A DNA stretch of 64,000 nt from Elmis aenea (lineage: Eukaryota > Arthropoda > Insecta > Coleoptera > Elmidae), in contig OX393577.1 in the NCBI GenBank assembly GCA_947652605.1, positions 26,725,466 through 26,789,465 on the forward strand, given 5' to 3'. Positions 36,231 to 47,555 of this stretch are shown here, in pieces (the first letter of the stretch is position 1; each line of letters starts with the position of its first letter). The translations under genes and the position numbers were made by a program. Below the pieces are notes generated by a model that saw nothing but the letters and a program-made list of their open reading frames with translations, searched no databases and was not told the origin of the DNA.

Positions 36231-36385
36231 TGTTACAATCTTCGTTTCCCGGTTTGGAACCGCGTCTTCTTGATTTGTGTGACGTTTCGACCATCCATCG
36301 TTTGATAAAGACCAACATAGGATGGTCGAAACGTCACACAAATCAAGAAGACGCGGTTCCAAACCCGGGAACGAAGATTGTAACA
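36231..36385. repeat. perfect-arm hairpin, 66 bp arms, 23 bp loop
   Basis: The left arm 36231-36296 (ending GTGACGTTTCGACCATCC) is reverse-complemented at 36320-36385 (beginning GGATGGTCGAAACGTCAC) with very few mismatches. It is less AT-rich than its surroundings. The frames on both strands (36041-36460 plus, 36207-36407 minus) give similar peptides only because of the palindrome. Confidence 0.82.
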
Positions 36386-36399
36386 CATAAAACTGATTC

Positions 36400-36998
36400 A
36401 CGTTCAATTAAAAATTATACTATAACTATCAATGGAAATGTATTAAAAATAAATTTTTAATAAAAATAAAAACCAATAATAAACGTTCACATAAAAAATT
36501 AGACTTTAATATATTCAAAGTGACCGCCTCCCGATTCCAAACACAGTTGTCCTCTACTTGTAACTTCTTTAAAACACGTTTATTATTTGTTTTTATTTTT
36601 ATTAAAAATTAATTTTTAATACATTTCCATTGATAGTTATAGTATAATTTTTAAGATTTGATCGTTTTTTGTTATGTTAAATAGACTGTTTGCTACAATT
36701 TCAATTAACTTTGAACTGATTTTTCTCGAAAATTTTCTTGTGTATGCATACTGTTTTAATACATGTTCGGATTCAGAATTAAATTCTCTATCCGAATCAA
36801 CAAAAAATGTGTACTATGTAATTTTAAAAAAAAAAAACAGTTGCCTATCGCGGATTTGACATACGTCATCGTAGAGATGACAAATGCGCATGACTTAATA
36901 GAGAATTTGTCGCTGTTTCCAAAAATATAAGGTTTGTTGGGGTTATTTTTAATAATTAAAGAGTTATAGGGATGCGACAGTCAAACTGAATCACCCGG
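36400..36998. mobile_element. TA element C, copy 2 (right end complete)
   Basis: The right end GACAGTCAAACTGAATCACC, then CGG, is followed by TA and matches the inverted tip of copy 1 at 10637. Its internal palindrome around AATAATAAACG is shared with copy 1. The left arm is cut near 36400, next to the hairpin at 36231-36385. Confidence 0.65.
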
Positions 36999-37000
36999 TA

Positions 37001-37480
37001 TATTATGTTTGTATATTTTACTCATAAATGCTATTTTTGGGTCTCTTTGACCTTGAAAATTTAAAAAAAATCCTATGGCGCTGTTACCCGGGGGGCTACT
37101 GTCCCCCTGTACCCCCCGCAACTCTTTTCTACGACTCACTCTTTGTGTCTAGCCCCCATAGATCATTTTTCAATTGCACCATTACCATGCCCCGTTTGAA
37201 ATTAGTCAGTATTAGTTTTGCAATTCAAAACAATATTTCCACCTGAAATATTTTTCTGCGTATGCCACTGCCTAAGGTGATGGTGCAGGGTAGTTTCAAC
37301 TGCAGTAATTCCAATTCATAACGTACTCCGAATAACAACAATTCATGTTAGCCGATCATATTCCTCAACCATCTATTGAAGACAGCCAATATTTTCTTTA
37401 GCGAGTGCGGAAAATGGTTGTCCCTCATGAAATTAATCACTCAAGGGAACTCGTTCGAACTTAAATTCGTTGAACCAGCT
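37001..37480. other. intergenic, GC-richer transposon-like debris
   Basis: The segment 37080-37130 (ACCCGGGGGGCTACTGTCCC) and an inverted CAGTGGCATACGCAG at 37257-37271 look like the interior and end of a decayed DNA transposon. No second end was found. Confidence 0.3.
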
Positions 37481-37483
37481 GTA

Positions 37484-37680
37484 CAGGGTGGACCAAATTC
37501 GAATGCTTTACGCCATTTATCTCGGTTACCGCAATAGATAGCGAAAATCTGATTTTGGTCTCTTGGACTATTTTTTTGAGAAAATACCGCCTATACAATC
37601 AACTTTTTTCTATTGGATTCCATTTTGGCACTACAGACGAAAAACGAAATTTCATCATTTTTTGTACATAGTCTTCAAAC
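37484..37680. mobile_element. solo end of a TACAGGGTGGACC element, copy 2
   Basis: This is homologous to 29258-29460: same tip, ATCTCGGTTACC and GCGAAAATCTGATTTTGG in register, and CACTACAGACGAAAAACGAA. No inverted right end was recognised downstream. Confidence 0.5.
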
Positions 37681-39786
37681 TAGGGGCTTCATAGTCAAAT
37701 ACAGCACGACGTCTCTCAAAGGTAGACCATATTTAAACTATTAATATTCATAAAACATTACCAATGACATCTATCAACTTGAATTACTTATGTTAATGTC
37801 ATGCCTCGATTGATTGTGTTAGATACATTCAGTGCGACCCTCATATGCCATCAGTTCCCCAGCTTAAATATTCTAACAGGCTCATTTTCAACAGCTTTAC
37901 GAGTATCATTTTGTTGTGAGGGGGAGGGGAATATATTTGGGTGTAATACACCTGCGTCCGTACTTTTATTTAAATTTAGACCACATTGGAGGGTTAAATT
38001 TCCCGTTTTATCTTACTCTAAACAAATAAAAATGTTCAATTTGATAGACGTCTAAAAAGTAAAAAGGATCGGGCTTAATATGAAAAATATTGAACAAAGC
38101 ATCCAAAAAGTTTCTGTAATCTAATCATAAAAAAACAATTATAGCTCGAGGCCTGTATTTCAACGCTGTGCATGTTTCCAACCGTTGAGATTTATACATG
38201 ACAAAGGAGCTAAAAACGGTTTACCACAGGAAGGAGGCACATTTGGACTAAAAACCCCCAATGTAATTAACTAGCTGTGCGTAGTTTAAATTATTGCTGA
38301 TCCAAAACATGAACAACTAAACCGGTGTCTACAAAATAAGCCGATACTTCTAAATCTTTTACGTTTTGGTAGTTTTTCTAAAACATTCACAACAATATAA
38401 CTTTTCTTATTTACTTTATGTAGAGAAATGAAAATATCTATTATTGTAATGAAAACTTTAAGCAGTACCAATAGCAATGAAAGAAAACATCCAAAGCTGC
38501 AAATATTTAACGCATATTTATACACCATTCGTGTAAAACACGTATAAATATGTATAGCTGCCGGAATGCTCTAAAACTATATCATTTAAGTAATAATATT
38601 GCACTATAAAAATAAATCAACGCAAAGTCGTTAACAGTTTAAAATTAGAAGTGGTACTGCATGATCATCTACAGCAATTTAAAACAATTTTGGAGACTCT
38701 TTTGATTGTTATCTAAACACCCTTAAAATGATAAAAGTCCTGTCGAAGAAGACTTTAAATATTAAAATAACTTACAAAATTTTGACAAGTTCGTCACAAT
38801 TCCATTGTATTATTGCTCATGTTAAATCGATTATAATTCCAAATTTAGAAGGAAACTAAATACTTCAAACTTGTTTTGAAATGTTTTCGAAAAACAAACT
38901 GCGTCAAATAATGTTTTGAATTGGACAAAGTTTTGTGAAATGCTTCGTCATGATTTGACAATACAATTACTTATACATGTAAATCAGTCTAATTTAAGAT
39001 AACTAGCGATGCACTGTTACATGTTTGTATTTATTTTACACAAATCAATTGTAGAACTTTATATAATTTACACAAAGTTAACGTTACGTTACAATATTCA
39101 CCCCATCACCAATACCGGAATCTTTGGAACCAAACAAAATTAGATGAAACACATCCTTGCAATTTTTTTATATATAAATTAATATGATAGTCTAAAACAA
39201 ACAAAACTTGCAATACTTATCTTATAAGATTTATATTTGATTATCTTTAAAGATACAACAATTTGTAGCAAAATTATTTTAATTTTAAAGTAAAGTAAGT
39301 ATGTTATCATTTTGCAGCTACACCATAACAAGTATTCGTGTTAAGTAGAAATAATTATGCATTATTATTAAGTGTTACAGTCGTTGAAAAACACAATATT
39401 TAATTTTTTCTATACCTCAGCGTGCGGGAACCGAAATATTACGCCGACGTGTTTTTAGCACTTTTTGAAGCGACAGACCGCTTTCGCCGTATTTTCTAGC
39501 ATACTATAGCATACTGCGTCTCATATTTAACGTGATAACTAGCTATATGTGGATGACACTTTTTTGCTGCAGACTGCGGGAACCGTAAAATTCCGCGCTG
39601 TTTATTTAGACTGGATTTTTCAGAGCGCACGCCAAGTATACCTACGTAGTACATGTTCATTGTACAAATATGTTAGCATTTTATAAAAGTGTGAATAAAT
39701 ACCTGAATATTCGGATGTGGTGACGAACAATACCAGTTGAATTTTATAATCTAAACTGGGTAAACTCTTAAAAAAGTTAATTAGGG
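37681..39786. other. AT-rich stretch; two GCGGGAACCG motifs near its end
   Basis: No gene recognised. GCGGGAACCGAAATATTACG (39425) and CTGCGGGAACCGTAAAATTC (39575) match the tandem unit of family J and suggest that J copy 2, or a second J-like element, once extended further left. Confidence 0.4.
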
Positions 39787-40392
39787 TTAATCCACATAAT
39801 CCAGGGCGGAAGTTTACAGTTAGACTCTGTTTGCATTTGTATCAAAGTATGCGTAAAAATACCTGAACGAAAATATCACTTTACCTTTTTGACTTATTGA
39901 AAGGCATTTTCCATCAATATATACAAAAAAAGAAAAAAAAATCCAACTTAAAGGTGCATTATATGCACTAAGCGAAGCGTTCAAAAAGACGCGATTCACC
40001 TGCAAAAATTGTAATGTTCCACTTAGCGCGGTGCCTTGTTTTGAAAAATACCATTCTCAAAAACGATTTTAGTTCTTAAAAACTCATTTTTTACAAATAT
40101 TTGCATTAGGTATGCATAATTTTATTTTGGTTATTATTATTTTTTGGTTTGCCCTAACATCATTTGTATATTTAATTTATGTAATTATTTGTGTGCAAAC
40201 AATAATTTAAAATAAAATAAAAATTTGTTATCTATTTTTTTTTACGTCGAGCCTATACTCTGACTGCGGGAACCGCATTAATACACAAGGTGCAGGGATC
40301 TGACTGCGGGAACCGTAATAATCCGCACTACCTGTCGAACGCCGCACAGCGAACACAGATTTTAGAAACGAATGCCACAGCGAAAGGGTTAA
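39787..40392. mobile_element. family J, copy 2 (TTAA on both sides)
   Basis: The element is 39791-40388, flanked by TTAA at 39787-39790 and 40389-40392. The right end is CACAGCGAAAGGG. Two tandem units around TCTGACTGCGGGAACCGTAA (40257-40312) match copy 1 inverted, as do TCCAGGGCGG and a GCATACTTTGATACAAATGC-like block. TTAA duplication is the piggyBac signature. The two ends are dissimilar, so the full structure remains uncertain. Confidence 0.52.
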
Positions 40393-40725
40393 ATGAATCA
40401 GCTGAACAAGTTACTGCAAGGCCCTGGAATTTTTTTTGTTATACTATGACTGGATTACCGAGTACCGAGTAATAGTAATGAAATTTTAAGGTGTAAATTA
40501 AATCAAAGGCGAGTGATTTTGTTTGTGTTTGGTTTATATGAAAAGACGACGACTTGACGGGCTCTAAAGTGCCAATGGCTTTTCTTGAAATCTTAAATTA
40601 GTGTAAAATAAACAAAAATACCAGTGTACTAGGTTGAACGTGGAATATTTCAAATAGCAAGTCGTAAAGATTATACAATCATGGGTATGTCGGAATCGTA
40701 TGCCATTTGGGCATAAGGTTTATCG

Positions 40726-42189
40726 GTTACGAGCAGGGATGGAAAACGTAACGTAACGATACCCGATAACGTTATAATAACGATTCAACTATAATGTTTT
40801 ATACAATAACGTAACGATATTTTTATAACGTTATATAACGTTATAATAACCGATAACGTTTCATCAATTGTTATTTTGTATCGTTATTCTCTATAAATTA
40901 AATTTTTATATGGCGATCTTTTTATTTTCCGAAGATATATTTTGTCTATTATTTTAGAAATTAAAATGAAAATAAAATATTTCAAACTAATTTTGTACCA
41001 TTTTTTAAATTTACATTTACAGATCCCAAAAATAATTTCAGAGTTACAAATAAAAATTATTTTTATACAGCATGTTTCTTAAATAATGCGAAAAAAATCG
41101 GGAGGTGATTCCCTATTGAATATCAAGAGGGGTCATATAATTTTTTTTTTTTTAAGGCCTTCTTTCGGAGTTACACCCCCCTAAAGGGGAGCGGTAAAAT
41201 TGGGTTTTTATTTTATTTCTCAAATTTGGATAATATGTAGGAGAATGATATTAGGTAGGTAGATGTTTTATACTTATTAAAAGGTTTCTCACAGTAGGTA
41301 AGATTTTTAATCATCTCCCACTTTCACCGGGGGCTGAAAAGTGCGCCCCCTGTTGGTTTTTTTATTAGAACTTTTTGGTGGGTTGAAATCTAGCAATTAA
41401 TTTTATTTTTTTTTGAAAATTTGATTTATTTAGAAGTTTTTTTTTCTTTAACTTTTCTCGTTAAACCCACAGTTTTTGAGTAAAAAATTATATGAATGAT
41501 GGTACCATGGTTTGTTTATGTTCATATTGGGTAGAAGTGACGGGTGTAATTTATTTTGACGCTAAAACGCCCGTCAATTTTACCCAATATGAACATAAAC
41601 ATAATATTCACTCATTTAATTTTTTACTCAAAACTGTAGGATTTACGAGAAAAACTAAAGAATAAAAAGAGGTTCTAATTAAATCAAACTTACAAAAAAC
41701 AAATGTTAAAATTGCAAAATTTCAACTCACCAAAAGGTTCTGAATAAAAAACCAACAGGGGTCGCACTTTTCAGCCCCCTGTGAAGATGGAAAATGATTG
41801 AAAATATTACTATGGGAAACCTTTTAATAAGTATAAAACATCTACAAAATATCATTCTCCTACATTTATCTAAATTTGAGAAATAAAATAAAAACCCAAT
41901 TTTACTGCTCCCCTTTAGGGAGGTGTAACTCCGAAAGGAGACGTTAAAGAAATTTTTTTTATAAAAAATACCCCACTTAATTTTTGATAAGGAATCAACT
42001 CCCGAGTTTCTTCGCATTATTTAAGAAACACCCTGTATATAATTCTTCACGTAACGTTATATAACGTTATATAACATAACAATTCATTTTTTTAATGTTA
42101 TTTATAACGTTATGTAACGAAAACAAATAATAAATAACGTTATTCAATAACGTAACGATTTAAAACGTTATTCCATCCCTGGTTACGAG
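40726..42189. mobile_element. hAT element L with AACGTTAT arrays, perfect TSD, hosting M
   Basis: The element is 40734-42181, bounded by CAGGGATGGAA and its inverse, with identical flanks GTTACGAG (40726-40733, 42182-42189). Both ends are packed with TAACGTTATAACG-like self-complementary words. The centre is occupied by fold-back M (41068-42035). Without M, L would be about 480 bp, so it is a MITE. Confidence 0.92.
41068..42035. mobile_element. fold-back element M nested in L (TA TSD)
   Basis: The ends CAGCATGTTTCTTAAATAAT and, inverted, CAGGGTGTTTCTTAAATAAT are flanked by TA. The whole element is a long imperfect palindrome, closing at the CATATTGGGTAGAAGTGACG and TCAATTTTACCCAATATGA segments (about 41520-41600). 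No coding sequence was found. A related fragment lies at 58110-58235. Confidence 0.87.
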
Positions 42190-42706
42190 GTCAGAATTAC
42201 AAACAATAGTAAAATATTTCCAGTCCTAGGTGATTTCGGCGATTGACGTACACTTTATTAGCCAGATTATTTATTTGATCAAATGCGATCAATGGAACCG
42301 TGAGATTTATTTAAATTGTGGTAATTAATTAATTAATTATTAACATTATTCACAATTAAAATTCCAGTCATTGTTTTAAAGTAGGTATAGAGAGGGGTAA
42401 CTAAATGGTAACTAACTTTGAGCATAGGAAATGTAGTTAACAAATCGAAAAAAAGTAAATCTAACATTCTGCATACTTTAAAAGTCGTATCGAGTCAATA
42501 ACAAATAAGATAAGGCAAAATATTAAAATTACTGCCTATGGTATGCGGAGTGATGCGCAAATTAAAGAAAATATCGGGAAAAGGTGTATAAAAACTGAAA
42601 CTCACAAGTTTTCCTTGCGTTTTGCGCGAGGAGCTGGTCGTACTTTTCCTTTTTATGTGGGTTCTGGCAACTGACAGTAAAGATGATATCATTAAATTTC
42701 AAGTCT
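42190..42706. other. intergenic, nothing recognised
   Basis: No supported gene. The less AT-rich part at 42540-42700 directly precedes the hAT remnant and may be decayed upstream coding sequence of the same transposase. Confidence 0.3.
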
Positions 42707-43060
42707 TATTGAAACCGACCTGGAAAAAGTGTTGATCAAAATCCAACATTATTTTCCTTTACTTCCAACACAAGTGTATGATTGGTTGAGGGATTCATAC
42801 TCTAAATCTTCTGCCAATTCTAAGAACTTGACTTTAAGAGAAGAGAAATACTTTGTGGGCTGCAATCTGATCGTATACTAAAAATTAGATTTACTGACCG
42901 ATTTTTAGCCAAGTTCTGAATTTCTGTGAAGGAAGAGAATCCTGCTATTCATAGGAAAGCAATAAATTAATTGCTGCAGTTTTCAACCTCTTACATATTG
43001 TGAGCAAGCACAGCACAGGTTTCACATTAAAAAAGTAAATTGGCTGTAAAAATATCATGT
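42707..43060 (+). pseudogene. hAT transposase fragment of the ZBED/SCAND3-like type
   Basis: Frames give IETDLEKVLIKIQHYFPLLP, VYDWLRDSYS and NLTLREEKYFVG, then in another frame DRILKIRFTDRFLAKF, SVKEENPAIHRKAI and QFSTSYIL. The order DW.RDPF, LTL.EQEEL, DR.LK..F....FW.S....YP.L..KAL..LLPF.T.YLCE is characteristic of hAT transposases related to vertebrate ZBED5/SCAND3 proteins. Several frameshifts and stops make it a pseudogene. No element ends were identified around it. Confidence 0.6.
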
Positions 43061-43197
43061 CGTGACATATATGTATTCACATAACATTTTACCTTAATGT
43101 ATCTTATGCCTTTTTAACATTTTTAATAACTAAGTTAGTGTAGTACCTACTTATTATTTGTTTTAATTTGGTTTATATCTGTGGTATACGATGTTGG

Positions 43198-43354
43198 TTA
43201 ACCTTTTCGGTGCTCTGGACGAGTATACTCGCCAAATTTTTACGCGGCCCAAGATGCTCGAGACGAGTTAACTCGCCCGAACGTTACCGCATTTGAAAGT
43301 TAGACGCACTGCAGGCACAGAAATACTAAAAGCATTGCGCACCCAAAAGGTTAA
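43198..43354. mobile_element. 149 bp piggyBac-type MITE K (TTAA TSD)
   Basis: The element (43202-43350) starts CCTTTTCGGTGC and ends with the inverse GCGCACCCAAAAGG, with TTAA on each side. The interior includes a diverged pair of ACGAGT(A/T)(A/T)ACTCG words. TTAA flanks and a CCTTT tip point to mobilisation by a piggyBac transposase. Confidence 0.75.
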
Positions 43355-43447
43355 TTAGTTGAGTTTTTTCGTGCTTACAGAAATACGGCTATTTGTTGTG
43401 TGAATGAAAACCTCCGCATGCGATCTCTTAAACAGTTTGATTTCAGT

Positions 43448-43936
43448 ATTATGTTTGTTCAACAGGCTTGCTGAATGTGCGGCTCACTATCAGTAGTGTG
43501 CGCAGTATCAATATCGCGTTCCAACATAGTCTGATAGTTCACCGGACGGTTTAGTCGGCTGTTCCATCATTACAAAATTAATACATGAACTAGTCAGTGT
43601 ACGGTCCAAACGGTTCTTGCATGAGAGCATGTACCAGCATTTGGATTTTTAAACGCGTGCGCTGTTCATAACTAACATGAGCTCAGGTAGCTATTCATCG
43701 CTCTCACAACCCCACTTAGTGCTAGATTCTTAAGGTGTTTACCCTAGCGATGCGTACATTTGTATGAACCCAATAGACGCAAATGTCATTTACAGTTGGG
43801 CCAGTTGTAAAAGCGTCCCAACAACGGCTAATACTGGGCAATACATTTAGTAGTACATAGTTCACGCATGCGAATAATACAGTTCATGCATTCATTCAAG
43901 AATAGGTTTTAAAGTGCTAGTTGGAACAAACCTATT
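43448..43936. mobile_element. family F MITE, copy 2 (483 bp, TSD ATT)
   Basis: The element is 43451-43933. The left end is diverged (ATGTTTGTTCAACAGGC); the right end is TAGTTGGAACAAACCT. ATT flanks both sides. It is about 90% like copy 1 through the middle (for example ACCGGACGGTTTAGTCGGCT). Confidence 0.86.
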
Positions 43937-46310
43937 ATATGCTTAATAAACTTAAGAAAAACGCTTAATAGGTACTTTTTGCTTGAGCCGGCTAACAAAA
44001 AAAAAATTATTTCCTCATGAATTTTAAGTTTATAAACGAGAAAGAAAGATATTAATGATATTATGTAATAATTTTCATATAGCGATCCAGGAGACTTGAA
44101 TATAATTTCAAGAGTCCCGCGCAGAGGTAATTAGATTGGGAAACTCTAGATGTTGTAAGAAAACTCAGTGAGCGTATGTCTTCCTGTATAAAGACCCCAA
44201 CGTAGAACAGACTTGCATCTTTGTAAGAGCCCTGGTTAAGTAAGGCCCATATACAAATGCGATTTAATGTGCTTACGTTTGCTATACAGTAGGTGGAACC
44301 ACTGATCTTACTGTTACTACATTATAATTCCGTATATAAAAAAAAATCTTGTTTACTTCATTTTTTTTTTGTATATTTACCCGAACATTCTTTATTAATC
44401 AGTGGAATTATTTCTGCTATATCGTATTTCTTTATAATAGTCTCTCAATATAAATTTCTTTGATGTAAAAAGTATTAGAAAAACGTTAAACGTTATCTCT
44501 CTTTCGCAAAGAAAACTTTCAACAAGGGAACCTTAAAACTTCCCATAACAAAATTCATCTTTCGTATGTGACGATAGAGAGACATTTCGGATATACAACC
44601 TCATGGTGGGCGGTAACCACGGTAATGAAAGCTTTTAACCTTATATTCGCTTTGAGCTCTATTTACTTGTTGCCAAATCAATTTAAACAGCATGTTACGA
44701 TTTTAAAACTGATAAACAAACCTAAGTAAATTATTGTGTTATACATTAAGAACAGAAAGAACATAGCACTTTTTTTTTTAAAGTAAACAAAATTATATTT
44801 GTGGACAAAAATATAAGCACACATCTCCATGTCAAGTTAAAAAAAAATTGGAGTGTAGGCTTAACTGAAATTTGCCATTCTAATATTTAGCAACCACATG
44901 GGGTCCATTCTTTGTATAGCGTGGATTTTCGTTTTATATCAATTATAGATTATAGACTTGCAATAGTGAAAATAAAATTTGATATCCAATAGCAGTAATA
45001 TATTGAAAAATGTGCACTAACCTGAATTCTTTGTCGGAGTAGCTTTAAACAGACAAATTCAATTGAAAATGTTAATTTAACGAACCGTTATAATGATCGA
45101 AATAAGTTCATAGTGCAAAGTAAAAAGAACAAGCTATACTTCAACTAAAATGCTTTTGCAAATGACGTGCTCCTGGTCCTGGTAAAATCAATGCGAATCA
45201 TTTTATTGTTAAAATGTATGTATACTTGTGAAAGTTAAAGAATTGCATGAACTTAATTTATAAAATCCAAACAAAACTTTAAAAAAAAACATTTTCTACG
45301 ACACCACTTCACCTCACACTTTGACTAACAATATATTTTAAAATTTTATACTTTCGATGCAGGCTCCGCTTAAACATCGTACAACATTTGCCGACAATGT
45401 AGTGGATCATTCGCCCTTGAGCATTTTCTGCCGATAGGAAAAGGCAGCAATATTCGCGCAAAGTTAACTTTGGCGTATGAACATGTGTACTATCGTAAAA
45501 CACTTGACAAAAGTTGTTTAACTAAAACGTACTTTTCAAAATCACTTCATTCAAGAACAGATGTACATTTAATTATTACCAAATACATTTAAAACAAACC
45601 ACAATCATTCGCTGACATTATAGCATTATGGCATTATGGTAAAAAAATAAATTTATAACGAATAGTTAAAACTTATTTTAATTGAAATAACAACAAAAAT
45701 ATGGCGATGCAGAATATGATCGTCAGTTTCAAAATAAAATTGTAACATTATTATGATAAATTATGCAAATAACAATTAGTTAAAAGGTTTCTGTTTGTTT
45801 TTGCTTATAATTAAGATTACATCACGTTAATATGCATATCAAAACAAATTTGTTTTGATTATATTACTCAAACTACTTTCGCAGTTGTTATTTTAAGCTA
45901 ACTATAATCACATGAGGCTTTAATTAATTTTTTTTAACACGAAACTGAAAATAATGTAGACAACTGTCTAAACATTCTGGCTTCTAAATAAAATATTAAA
46001 ACAATAATCTTTACAAATTTTGTTTTAAAAAAATTGACTTTTTAACACACAAAAAATACACAAGAAGAAATATCGACCAAATTACCTGTATTATTATTTT
46101 AACGAATTCTTAAACGTTCAACAACTTCTCATTTCTTTACTTCAGTAAAAAAATATAGGTACTTAATATTTTCGAAAATATAATTTTATATTTCTTAAAA
46201 CGGAGGTTGTAGAGTTTATTTTGCATTAGTTAAAAATCCCTTAGTTTTACTTTTTAATCGTTTTAACCCTTTATTTAATGGTAGAGAGTTACAAAAACTC
46301 GTGATGATCT
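43937..46310. other. AT-rich stretch; one weak candidate exon at 45309-45503
   Basis: This is the longest stretch with no recognised repeat. A minus-strand frame at 45309-45503 (64 codons, beginning MFYDSTHVHTPKLTLREYCC) has mixed composition, and its end is followed by a donor-like GTGAAGT. It could be an exon or untranslated exon of an unseen gene, but it matches no family I recognise and may be chance. Confidence 0.3.
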
Positions 46311-46315
46311 ATATA

Positions 46316-47067
46316 CAGGGTGTCACACAAAAAACGCCGCAAGCTGTAACTCCGTTGTTTGTGGTCCGATTTTGGTGAACAAAAAAGCAAATGAAATGGC
46401 TCCTCAAATACTATAAACTGAATTGCATTTCAATTTTTTTCAAGTTCAACTTAAATGTCAAACGATAGTCAATTATTTTTCCAAATGGCACCATCTATTT
46501 TTTTTTACTAAATCTGGTATAGGTACATTTTTTTTCTGAATTCAATGATGTAATCATAAGTTAATTTTAGTGCTAAACTAATAAGAAATAAAAAAAAAGT
46601 TTAACTAAAATAGGTTAGGTTTCACAAAATTTTCAAGCGTGCCGTGGAAAACAAAAAAATATATTTATCAACAAATGTCATTTAAACGTCAGTGTGGTAT
46701 TTAAATGATATTTGTTGATTAAGATTTTTTTGTTTTCCACGGCACGCTTGAAAATTTTGTGAAACCTAACCTATTTTAGTTAAACTTTCGTTTTTTATTT
46801 CTTATTCGTTTAGCACTAAAATTAACTTATGATTACATCATTGAATTCAGAAAAAAAATGTCTACCAGAATTAGTAAAAAAAAATAGATGGTGCCATTAA
46901 GAAAAAAAAATTGACTATCGTTTGACATTTAAGTTGAACTTGAAAAAAATTGAAATCCAATTCAGTTTATAGTATTTGAGGAGCCATTTCATTTACTTTT
47001 TTATTCATCAAAATCGGACCACAAACAACGGAGTTACAGCTTGCGGCGTTTTTTGTGTGACACCCTG
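46316..47067. mobile_element. near-perfect palindromic element R (TA TSD)
   Basis: The tips CAGGGTGTCACACAAAAAAC and its inverse are flanked by TATA. Arms of about 360 bp pair almost throughout, including CAAGCTGTAACTCCGTTGTT and GTTTCACAAAATTTTCAAGC, with a centre of a few tens of bases around 46690. A transcript from either strand would be one long hairpin. There is no coding content. Confidence 0.9.
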
Positions 47068-47070
47068 TAT

Positions 47071-47554
47071 ATAAAAATGAATGTATGTTTGTATGTAGGT
47101 ATGTTCTTTATGCATTCTTATACCATTCATCCGATCCTGACCAAATTTGGCACAGACAATCTATAGAACCATGGGAAAAAGATAGGCTACATAAAAATTC
47201 CGTAAAGATCCAAAATTCACAAAAGATCCAAAATTCACAAAAGTTCCAAAATTCTCAAGAGATACAAAAAAAATCAAAAGATCCAACTTTCTCAATAGAT
47301 ACAAAATTCCCAAAAAGATCCAAAATTCTCAAAAGGTCCAAACATTCTCAAAAGTTTTAAAAATTCGCAAAAGGTCAAAAACTCCCAAAAAAAATTCAAA
47401 AATTTTCAAAAGTCAAAACGTCTGGGAGCGAGTGCGCAGCGCGAGTAGTCTGTGATTGATAATCTGGGAACGTACGCCGAGCGCGAGCGCGGAGCGCGAG
47501 TAGTCTGTGATTGATAAAAAAAATTCACCGAGCGAAGCCGAGTAACTACGCTAG
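47071..47554 (+). mobile_element. Helitron-like 3' portion ending CTAG|T
   Basis: The segment opens with GTATGTTTGTATGTAGGTAT and ATCCGATCCTGACCAAATTT, text commonly seen in insect Helitron-type elements, and closes with CGAGCGAAGCCGAGTAACTA, then CGCTAGT. An end of CTAG before T after a GCGAAGCCG segment is typical of Helitron 3' termini. A duplicated GCGCGAGTAGTCTGTGATTG unit lies just before it. The 5' end was not found; element R may interrupt it on the left. Confidence 0.45.
47200..47410 (+). repeat. 17-18 bp tandem repeat (AAAAGATCCAAAATTCTC)
   Basis: About twelve imperfect units of AAAAGATCCAAAATTCTC, with increasing divergence to the right, lie inside the Helitron-like segment. The 91-codon frame across it (47085-47360) simply translates the repeat (KIQNSQ iterations). 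Confidence 0.72.
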
Positions 47555-47555
47555 T

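Noticed and set aside
36041..36460. 139-codon plus-strand frame, with a matching minus-strand frame at 36207-36407
   Set aside because: Both translate the hairpin at 36231-36385, which is why the peptides resemble each other; there is no domain or coding signal.
47200..47410. Repeat-rich protein (KIQNSQ iterations, 47085-47360)
   Set aside because: Straight translation of a 17-18 bp minisatellite; no reason to expect a gene.
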